Assembly: GCA_000310025.1 (NCBI GenBank) | Contig: FN649736.1 | Span: 4,709,430-4,773,429 of the forward strand | Reading direction: 5' to 3' | Source: Ectocarpus siliculosus | Taxonomy: Eukaryota > Sar > Phaeophyceae > Ectocarpales > Ectocarpaceae | Length of the DNA: 64,000 bases | Part shown: piece after piece, positions 1 to 10,400 of the stretch | How positions within the stretch are numbered: the stretch's first letter is position 1 | How the letters are laid out: every line of letters starts with the position of its first letter | Translations under genes and position numbers: made by a program | The notes under the pieces: generated by a model | Told to the model about the DNA's origin: nothing | The model's database searches: none | The model's input: only the letters and a program-made list of their open reading frames with translations

Positions 1-1
1 A

Positions 2-253
2 AGGGTAGTATCGAAGCTGGGAGAATTGAGAGCGTTGCCGACAGCCGCGGTATTGGCGAGGCTGAAGCAACACCGACTGTATGCCCAGGGTGTAGCGGAG
101 AGCACGGGCATACCACAGCAGTGGCTGGAAGGGGCGGTTACGGATGAAATGCTGGTGTATCATCCAGAAACCGTCACGACACGCTGCCGAGACTTGGGGT
201 CTACCCGCCCTGGTAACTATTTTAGGCATCAGTTGTGGGGCTCTCCACTTTGA
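2..253 (+). CDS. Possible 3' end of an unidentified gene entering from the left
   Basis: The frame is open from the window edge to a TGA at 251-253, giving about 83 residues with mixed, protein-like composition (for example QQWLEGAVTDEMLVYHPET). No start is visible, so this would be the last exon of a gene lying mostly outside the window. I do not recognise a family. An intron donor before the stop is also possible, and chance openness cannot be excluded over this length. Confidence 0.3.
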   Translation, partial: RVVSKLGELRALPTAAVLARLKQHRLYAQGVAESTGIPQQWLEGAVTDEMLVYHPETVTTRCRDLGSTRPGNYFRHQLWGSPL

Positions 254-3200
254 ATGGAACACAAGAAATATTTCAGACGGAGTTCTGACATCCTCCGCTT
301 GTTTTCTTGTTTTCTATGCGCTCTACTCTTTTGCCGCAGGGTTCTGTTCGGAGCGGCTGCCCTTTCGTCTGCGAGGCGGGTGCTCGGCTCACTCTTCGCT
401 GTCATCTATCGCGCAGGGGCAGCACCAAGAGTTTCGGGGTTGTTGGCGAAGAGCGCGAAGGAGGTTCGACGCCCATGCAAAGGAAGGAAACAGCTTCCAG
501 GGACAGTTCGCGAGAGATACCGACTCTTCTCTTCTGCAAGGGATGAATCGCAAACCCAGAATGAGGAGGCCGGCATGACGCGTGGTGTCTGGGATCGGAA
601 CCACCAAGCACAGCCCGTAGCCCCCGTTCCGCGGCGAATTTTCTGGTGCGGAATGAACGGTTCCGGTTCGGCGACAAGTTGCGGATAGATGACCCCACTT
701 GTTGTCTGTTACCAGTACAACCGAGGAGGTTCTGGGTAGGCCGCCACCGTCACTGCCACCATCTGGCCGAGCTTGGAGCTTGCAGCGAGATAGACGGAAT
801 TGATTTTTTTTTTTCCGGAGGGACTGTAGCAGAACGAGGGCACCACTCTTCCAACTGTCGAGGACGCGTTTCGGAAGGTGTGACCGCAGCATGTGCGTGT
901 ATTTTTATTATTGGCATCGACCGTGCTAAACGGTGACCAATGAAATGACGTCAGTCTCAGTGCGGCTGAAAGCGTGAAATGCGCTTTTGTGCTCTACCTT
1001 TCCTGCCTGCAGTGCGTACCGTAGATGAAAAATATCTTCCAAGACTTGTGCTTGAGCTCTCCCCGCCATATTGTTGTCATGCCAGCATCTTGAAGTCGCT
1101 TGCACTTCCTGTTTGGCCGGCCCATCAGGACTGGCTGTCGTGAGCTGTCGTAAAAGTACTACACGTGACCCGTGTTCCAGGGCTCAGGCGTTTGGTTGGC
1201 GCCGTAAAAAAATCAAAGAAAGCTTTCCTGGTTCATCGATTGACCCACCCCCGACAGGCAGGCAGATCGGAACAACAGAACTCTCGAGAGGAAAATATAT
1301 TTCGCCTGCCAAGAACGTGGTGATCTTATTCGAGGCCTCTGGGAAATGCCTTCAAGGGAATTGTCAACACCATACATGGTCGACCAGGAGATGTTCTCCA
1401 AGTTGCACCTCCTTTCTCTCCTTTGTGGATAGACTTCCCCTATCAAAAACGCAAAGAATCTTTTTGAGTCGTGCCCATCATTCCGTGTTTCGTTCTTCTA
1501 CCGCTGTGTGCCCTCTCCCGCGGGGAGGCAGGGGGCGTTTGTTGGGCTAGGACCCGTGCATCGGAGCGGAAGAGATTAAACAGGTCCCAATTGCGTACCC
1601 CCGGAAGCGTGAGAGAAATACAGTGAACGACTCCAGGCAATCCGACGCTTTTACCCAAATACTCATCTTGTGTTCGAGCGGGACTAATGCCAGATACGCA
1701 AGATTTTAGGACGGCGTCTCCCGAAAGCAACCGTTGCCTTTGGAGAGGCATTGCCCTCTCTTGATTGAGTTACGTGTAAATATGCTGTTTTCCGTCCCAC
1801 AGGAGAACAGGGATAGCAAGACGACGCCAAGACGCTAGCAGGCGATACTTCCGAACAACCCCCCCCCCCCCGCGCCAAAGCTGCCCCCTCCAAAACCTCC
1901 GGCCTTAAAATACACCCACGGAAAACAACAACCACCAAAACAATCCGGTGCGTGACGCTTACATATCTTGTCTGCTGTCTGCTCTCACCCCTGCCGACCG
2001 AAAAAAACGAAGAAAGGGAAGGTGTTGCGACAAAATATTCGTTGTGAAAACAAGTTGCACAGTCTAACCACGAAAAAAAAACACAGAACCAAATCCGAGC
2101 AAGTACAAGCGTGCCAGGAAAACACGACACGAACGAACGTAACCTCATCTGTAACAACTGTAAAGCGGTAAAAGCCCTATTTGAATACCAACCCCGTTTC
2201 CCTCTCCCGTCTTTTGGCCAAGAACAAAAAAAAACGTGACGCGGAGCGACAGCTTTCTCTCCTATGCACTGTTGGTCGGAGATCATGCATGTCTAAGATG
2301 ACAAGCATCACAAGAGAGACCCAACTTTTTCCCAACACGCCACTCCGAAAAAAGGGCTTTGAAATCGATTCAGATTAGTTAAGTTTAAATCTATTGAGAC
2401 GCTGTCAAAAACGCTCCCGCTAAAACAATCCCCCATGACGCTTGCATCCCCACGTTGTAAATCATGCAGACATATAAAAGCCACGTTCGTATGCACACTT
2501 ATTGCTTCGCGCGCACACCAACAGAAACAAACTGCTCGGAAACTGCACAACATCCAGTCCCGAACTAAAGAACCAGAAAAATACCATTTTCTCTCGACCA
2601 CTTACACACAACCCGCGAATATTCCTCTGCTTTCTCTGTTCTATCTCCACGGCAACAGACAAAGAGATAAAAATACCCACGCCTGGCCAAGGGTGTGACT
2701 TTCCCTTTTCTACCAGTCACGTCACGCTCATCGAAACGCACAAGAACGAATATTGATGTGTCCTCCTTGTCCCAACCCCGTCGCCTCCCTACATAATTTT
2801 TGCGCCGTCTCCACGAGAACACCAACAAACAAAATGACGCGCCGACGTGTGGTGAGCCAACCCCCGACACCATTTTCATGAAAGGACCCCCCGAGAGACG
2901 CGCGCGCACACGAAAACCAGCGCAGATGACACTAGCCACAGCGCTGCGCCTACTATTGGGGGCGACGACCGCAAAAAGCAGGTCTTGGGGTGGGGGGATC
3001 ATACGCCGCGCGGACAGTGTGAGAGTACGCACTTCTTTCTACTCACTTTTCTGCCACGCCATGGGCCATCGAACACAACCAAATGTACGCCGCCCTGTGT
3101 GCATCTCGCAGAGCCGGGAACAGGGAATAACGTCGGGTTTTCCCCCCAACAAGGAAGGCGTACGTACGCACAGGAAACGTCAATCAGCACCCCCCGTGTT

Positions 3201-4214
3201 CGGTTCAAGGCTAACGCGTTCAAGCAACCCGAGGATAGAGGTCACAACGAGACCGTCTTTGCAGCTACTGCACAAAGCTTCAAGTATGGACGGCGCAGGT
3301 GTTCCAACGCCTTGGGGATGCTGTGGACGAACGGAAAACTTGTCTTCAAATGCCCTTTCCCCGCCTCGGAGTATCGAAAAACGCGTCCAGCATTCCGTCC
3401 GCCTGGAGGAGAGACAAGTCGCGCAATCAGAGGCCGGGGAGGCTCCTCAAAATCTTTCCACGACCCTTGACGCGAGCCAACAACCCGTGTGAATCACAAC
3501 AGCAACGAAACTTTCAACCAGAACAAGACCTGTGTTAGCTCAAAAGGAGAAATGCAAGGGCTGGTGGCTTGTGATATGAGAGCTCTACCGATTCCTTTGC
3601 ACACGGCCGCAGATCGTGATTTCAGTGGCTTGACAACCAGCCCTGAACAAAGGGCGGAAGCCGCCGTGGGCAAAAACGACGTAACTGTTCTCAGACTACA
3701 GCATGTGTCTACCGTATGCCACCGCATCCAAAAGATAACACACCCGGTGACGACATTCTTGGCGCTTAAAAAAATGGGGTCTACGTTTTAATCCTCAAAC
3801 TGGTTGAGCATCAAAAATATCACCCCCGGGTGTTTGTGTGGTATCTATCGTGCATATATTGTCGTGTGAAATACATACACGGGTAAATGGCTTCACAGCA
3901 ATAATGCTGTTCGAAATGCGTCCCAGGATACAGCTGAGGTAAATTCCTGGACAAGAGTGCAAACCACAAGAAATATCTTTCGACCACACTGCTATTCGAA
4001 TCAAGATATACCGCCCCCTGCGCCGTCTACTGCCAACCACCAGGTACACGGGAATACCACAGCAGTCACGAAAACCAAAAAGGTAACCCATCTAACGTAC
4101 AGATACACTGGGGTTAATCGATGCAACGGTCGAATTGTAGCCTCGCTATTGTTCGGAAACTCTGAATGACAAAAAATACGTTTTAGGCAGATGGATTTCG
4201 AAAGTACGCCAGCA
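254..4214. other. No supported gene; probable E2F 3' flank and intergenic DNA
   Basis: No exon with a recognisable protein signature is visible on either strand. The longest open frame (2800-3492, plus) has Arg/Ser/Pro-rich, low-information translation and overlapping frames of similar length, which suggests chance. The stretch has runs of C (about 1859-1870) and A/C-rich sequence. The part nearest 4214 should include the E2F 3' untranslated region, since that gene ends at 4215 on the minus strand. Confidence 0.5.
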
Positions 4215-4340
4215 CTAACGCACCTGCTGCAGGTCGTCCCCTTGCATGTTTCCCCCGGGGGCTTGCACGCCGCCGCTGGCCCCGACAAAAAGCTCCGTCA
4301 GGCCGTGGTCGAACATGTTGTACGAGAAGTCGGGCTCGGG
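4215..4340 (-). CDS. E2F: E2F last exon: Rb-binding/transactivation motif
   Basis: Acceptor AAAAAACAG precedes this exon, which encodes [18 protein letters not shown] and then a Gly/Gln-rich tail ending QQVR and a TAG stop at 4215-4217. The spacing of D-F-x-Y-x-M and D-x-G-L-T-E-L-F matches the Rb-binding motif at the C-terminus of activating E2Fs. The last codons read CAG GTG CGT TAG, so a donor (GTGCGT) and a further short exon are possible, but the stop already gives a complete ending. Confidence 0.88.
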   Translation of the reverse strand, partial: PEPDFSYNMFDHGLTELFVGASGGVQAPGGNMQGDDLQQVR

Positions 4341-7300
4341 CTGTTTTTTTCGGAGTCCCCGTGTATCGAGTTTTCAGACGTCCCGTGATAGCGTGTAACG
4401 GCCACATCAACCGGGTTGAAGAATTCCATCCGATCCGCAAGGCAGTACGCGGTTCACAGAGCAGGCAGTGGCACGCGGGGGGGGGGGGGGGGGGTACAGT
4501 GGTGGGGACAGAAGAAACAGGGGAAATGTTAGGCACAAAAAATCACACAACAGGAAGGGGAGTCCATGAAAAACTTGCGCACGTGAATGCCATACAACAC
4601 CGCCAAGTAAAGGGCCCGTGACACCGATCAACAAGCGTAGTTTTACGTGCAACAGCATGTAGAATACCTTCCATATGGTATTTCTCGAGTAAATATTCCG
4701 CGCAGAGAACCACGTTTGACGACGAGGGAGGGTGCCACTGCAGCGGCAGCGTGCGGTTGTTCGAGGATAAATAACACGCGACGCGAGACACGTTCAATTT
4801 TTTTTTGGCGACGACCAAGCTTAAGCTCCATCGCCCGCACTCCGTCCTGAAACTGTCCAATGACTACCGTTCCGCAAGGCCAAATTTGATCATGGTCGCC
4901 ACGTGCACAATAGAATCAATTTCGACATCAGCGGGGAAGACTTCCTAGACCCCGATGAGGTTGCCCGTCGATGACAATCACGTTCCGAGAACAACTACCC
5001 CCCCCCCCCCCCCCCCAAGCGCGCGCTTGCTCTCCGGCGACCCAGCCACGCACGTGTACGTATGCGCACGCATACCTTGCACGGGGATAGCTTCGTCATG
5101 AGCGGTGTCAAGCCCAGCCCCAATCCGACGCCGAGACCGGGCCCCGGTGACTACCAATGAGGGTGAGATCGGACAAACAAGAAAGGGGGGTGACTGGTTG
5201 ATTACCTACGCCATCACTGCTGCCCATGAGGGTGATGTCAGACAAACAAGCAGTTAGAGGGGGACAGACTGACTACGTGCGCCATCGCATCGGACAACGT
5301 GCGAAAGCCCATTCAAGATAAAAGTGTCAAGTCGGAGCGCGGGCGGGGGGATACCAACGTATTTTCAACTTGGCAATAGGAGGCAGTATTTGAGGGACAG
5401 GGCGAAGCAAAGAGTGCAAAGGTGCTACCGCAAACGATACTGTTGTTGATTGTTAAGTCTTCCACCATGCATCATCGTTATATGTTGGTTCCTATTCTTC
5501 ACCGATGCTGTAGACGGCATATTCCAGGACAAGGGAAATTGTTCGCTGGTGAACGGGAGGTTCTGGCAATTGGGAGCTTCCATGCTCGATAGGCTGCAAT
5601 ACGCCTGACGGAAGAACACTAAATAACGACATCATGCACCTCGTCTTGACGTTTCTTGCTCCACGTAAACGTCCCACTAGTAGACGATACGGCAGGGCAA
5701 GGTATGGAACAACCAAAAAACACGAACACCACCAAGAAAACGGCTATGGCGTCCCCAGACAAAAAAACGAGTTTCAACGAGCTGCGGCAAGACAACTCTC
5801 TGAGTGACAACGCACCTAGCAGACAAGCAAGAACACGACTTCACGCATACGACGAAGCGCCTTGCAGGCAACACAAGCTGAGCGCCTTGCAGGCAACGCA
5901 AGCTGCTCGTTCACACGGGTTCGAGGCCAACAAGAACTCCGCATGTGGACTATCTCCGCTTCGGTGCTAAGCCCCCTCTCGCACCAAACCAACTCCAGCC
6001 AAGGGGGCAACAAAACATGCACCCCCCCCCGTACCACCCACTCTACATTAGCTTTCCCCACCCTGCTTGGATTACCTGCCGCGCGCTTGTCGGGAACATG
6101 AGACCTCGATATCCTCCGGGGGGGGGGGAAGACAGCTCTCCCTGAGTGAGCGCAGGGTACTCCGCGCCCGCTCCCCCTCTAGCTGGCGTGGTTCCCCCAA
6201 CCGTTGCTGCTGCCGCTACTGCCGCTGCCGCTGCCGCCGCCGCCGCCGCTGCCGTGCTTCCCGCCCCTCCTAACCTACCCGGCGTTTGCTGTCCGGCGGG
6301 GGGGGGATGCCGACCTGCCACATCGACCCCCTCCCCCCGCCCCCTGCTTCCCTCCTGCCGCTGTTGCTGCTGCCTTTGTAACCGGCTATGTCTAGCCCGT
6401 GGGTCTTCCTGACCTCTGTGGAAACCCGACGGGTCGTGCGCTCTAGCTGATCGGGGGTTCTGCTTCTGCTTGCGAGCCTGGTTCTCCTGGTGGGGTTGGG
6501 GCTTCTGTTCTTCGGTTTGGTGTCGGCGGTGGTTATTATCTGCTCGTGTCCCGCCGCCGCCGCCGCCGCCGCCTCCTTCGCCATTCCCCCCTGCCTCCTC
6601 CTCCACATCGCCGTCCTCGTCTTCCGGGCCCGGCTCGATTCGTTCGTCAACCTTCCAAGAGAAAAATGTTCCAACAAATTAGAAAGCTAAAGAGTCCAGG
6701 CGAACAAGTAAAAAAAATCTGCGACGCAACTATCGACGGCCGGCTCCATTCGTTCGTCAACCTTCAAGAAACCATGTCACGAAAAAATTGAGGTAAATAG
6801 TTCTAAAAATCTGCGATACAGCCGTCGACGGGCGCCTGGACATCTACCCTGCCGTACTGTACACACTCGCCGTAATACATTTGAGGGATACACCGCAGAC
6901 AAACTCTCCTGTGGAACCCTCAATCGTAGCTCGCAGGTAGGCTATGGTGGATCGCATGTATCCGGATCCCGTGACACGAAAAATTCATGCCCGACATGCC
7001 AACATCGTGTGTACCACAGGATTCAATGTGTTGTCGCGTGTGTTCCCACCTGGCTAACGACGTAGACGTCGATCGGACCCGACGGGCTCTTGAGGTAAAT
7101 CTGATACCGCCGCTCCCCGTGCGGCATGCCCTCGTCAGGATCGGGCACCTTGGGGGTTGGGGTTTGCGTAGTGGTGTTCGGTGGTACACACAGCAAGATT
7201 GCGGGGTGGGGGCGGGGGGGGAGCAATTCGAACATCACAGTCATGAAAAAGCGCGGGGTTGTCTCAACAAATAACATACGTAATTGTCATCTAACAGATC

Positions 7301-7443
7301 GATAATTAGAAAACAACAACGGAAACAACAGCAACAACCACAAGTACCAGCAAGAACAACAACAACAATAAGAACATAATTTAGCTCTACCGGAAAACGT
7401 CGTCAGCTGGTCCTGCCAAAAATTAGACAACACCAACAACACC

Positions 7444-7476
<33 letters not shown>

Positions 7477-10400
7477 ACGCACCTCCAGAGTGGTTCCCGC
7501 TGGCGCGCGTATCGCCATCACAGTGTTCTTCTTGTAGCACGGCAACCCGCGGATGTCTTGCTGGTGGAGGAACATATCGCCAGAAGGCTTGTTCGATTCG
7601 GTCGGCTAACAAGTGCGACCAACACATGAAAATTACGGGAGGACAAGGGGTGGGTTGGAGGGGGTGGGTGGGGTCAGGGTAATGGGGGGGGTGACGGGCG
7701 CAGCTGCTGGGAGCGAACAAGACCTCCCTCTGCTACAAAGGCGCGAGAAGAAAAAACACAGCGGAGCATGTGTACTATAATATAATAGTGTGGACGGGCT
7801 CTAGCGCCCACTACGCCATACCGCCAACACCGCCAACACTCGGCAGTGGAGAGGGGGGGAAACAATCCCGACACACCGCACAACGAGAGAGGTGAAACTC
7901 ATGTTCTGGTGAACGATGATAAAAGATCTTGCTGGAGAACTCACAGCACGACAACCGATTTTGCAAGCACAAAGCTACAGGCTCAAACCATCTCCTCCCT
8001 CCCATCTCTTGGCTACCGCTTCCTACCGGCTGGCTGTCACGCCTGCCCCTGGTTTTCACAACATTCCAACATCCCCAGTCAGCCGGCTTTGTCTCCGCCT
8101 CTGCTACACTTTCTCGCTCCATGTGTCTGTCTGTCTGTCCGTCTGTCTGTCTGTCTCTGTCTCTGTCTCTCTGTCTCAATCTGTCTCGATCTCTCTTGTC
8201 TAGCTCTCTTTTTCTCTCTCTCTTCTTCTATATAATTTTCTGAACCTGAGGTAACCAAACGAACTACACTCGTTATCTTCCTCCCTCCCTTCCTCTCGCA
8301 ATCTCACCAGCTTCTTGAGCTGCCCCTTGACGTGGGCGATGAGCTGATCCACCCTCGCCTCCTGGTCCACCAGCTCGTGGATCTCCTCCTGCACACACGC
8401 GAAACACATGGGCAAACACCTTAATACATCCTCACAGAAAACCGAATAACGTAGGTTGCATTAGATACGACACCCCCTGGACTCATTTTCAACGCCTGAT
8501 TACTCCACGACGAAGAGGATGCCGAAATCAAATGGTGCGTTTTCGGAAAGCTCTCGACGGAGCGATTCTAACGCCGCCATTTTCGGCACTACCGCTGCTT
8601 TTCCTGCCGGTTAATCGAGATCTGAAAATCGGCCCAGGGGGTGCGATATCTTACGCAACCTACAGTACAAAGCGAAGTGTATCGTCTCTAAACTACGGGT
8701 AAGCATCACCACAGAGCTAAGACACCCCCCGGAAATTATGGTCGAAAATAGGACGAGCGCTGCGGTGTGTTCAAGACGAGAAGGAACGCTCCTCTGCCTC
8801 AAAACGGATGTTTAGGCAATGGTAATAATCCTTTTGAAACGAAGCATGGGCCGACGAACATCGTTCCGCCCTCAATGGCCTACCGACTACGGCACTAGGG
8901 CACGCGTTTACATGCGTACCCCCCCCCCCCACCCCCCCCGGCAAGGGGGCCCCCCCCTTTGCCCCCCCCCCTCCCTCTCTCCCCCCCTTTTTCCCCGGGG
9001 CCGAGGGGGGGCGTTGTTTCCCCCGGGGGGGGGCCCCCCCCCAAAACGCCCCCCCTTTTAAAAAAAAGGGGGGTNNNNNNNNNNNNNNNNNNNNNNNNNN
9101 NNNNNNNNNNNNNNNNNNNNNNNNNNNNNNNNNNNNNNNNNNNNNNNNNNNNNNNNNNNNNNNNNNNNNNNNNNAAACCCGGGAAACGGGGCGAAAAAGA
9201 AAGGAAAAAAAGCAAAAGGAGCGGGCGCAAGGGCGCTGAAAAGTGAAGGGGCCACGCGGGGGGAAACCACCACCCCCCCCGCGTTAAAGGGGCCGCTAAA
9301 GGGGGGGTCCATTCCCCATTCAGGGGGCGAAATTGTGGGAAAGGGCAATGGGGGGGGGCCTTTTCGTTATTACCCCAGCGGGAAAAAGGGGAATGTCCTC
9401 AAAGGCAATAAAGTGGGGAAACCCCAGGGTTTTCCCAGCCACGACGTTAAAAAACGACGCCCAGAAAATTGAAATACGACCCATTATAGGGGAAATGGGC
9501 CCCTCAAAATCCATCCTCGAGGGCCCCCCAGTGGGCGGAAAAGGTTAAGAAAATGAAAAAAACCCTTTAAAAAAAAAGCAGGGGCCGACAAAAATCGTCC
9601 CCCCCAAAAGGCCCTCCCGACTACGGCATTGGGGCACGGGTTAAAAGGGGAACCCCCCCCCCCCACCCCCCCCGCCACGCGCGCGCGCTCTCGTGCCCCC
9701 CTCCCTCCCTCTCTCCCTCCCTTTGCCCCTGGCTCTCACTTGCGCTTCGTTCTCCTCCTCGGTGTTGCCCTCCCCCAAACCGTCCCCCTTCCCCTTCCAC
9801 TGGATGTGGTTCTTGGAGGTCTTGTGGATCAAGCCGATCCCCTCCAGGACATTCGTGATGTCATAAATACGCCGCTAGTAGTTTGTTGGGCGTAGCGCGG
9901 GGGAGGGGGGAAGGTGTCAGAGAGAGAAACGGGGAGGGTAATATGTCTTTCGAGGAATTTCGCTGGGGGTGGTGGAATTGAAGGGGAACGTTCCTGTGCA
10001 GCAGGTATTCTTGTCAAGGAGCAAGTGTGACGTCACGTCCACTACTGCTGAGAATGTCTCCTCAGAATGTCTCGTAGATTGTGACGTCAGATGACCTGTC
10101 GGAGATCTACAACCTTCGGGGGTGCTGCCACAGATAGAGTTAGCGGTCACGCTGAACCCGCGTACAAATACAACGGGCCAGCTGCCGCGTCTCTCACAAT
10201 CCATATCGTACACCGCGTTCTCCCTTTCTCAAGAGAGGTTGAACCACGTGTGTCTTTCAACATTGAGCCGCAGCGCGAACCCGGAGACGACCGTCTCAAT
10301 AATTAGCCCCGACAGCAAGACCAGGCTCGCGGCACGTCCAGCTTGATGACAACGCCCCAGCAGAAGACAAAGCTTCTCCAGACCGCGGAGGTGCGACCGA

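Noticed and set aside
1684..2286. 200-codon open frame, minus strand
   Set aside because: No recognisable motif; composition looks like read-through of A/C-rich DNA, and it overlaps open frames on the other strand.
2800..3492. 230-codon open frame, plus strand
   Set aside because: Translation is Arg/Ser/Pro-rich without any family pattern, overlapping frames are also open, and no splice or start context supports it.
6067..6412. Plus-strand frames rich in Leu, Pro, Arg and Ala
   Set aside because: They are antisense shadows of the Ala/Gly-rich E2F exon 6.
7443..8192. Short tandem runs resembling a CRISPR or satellite array
   Set aside because: They are simple microsatellites with no spacers, in a eukaryotic intron.
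8819..9678. Gly/Pro-rich open frames on both strands
   Set aside because: They lie in degraded read ends, the N gap and vector sequence.
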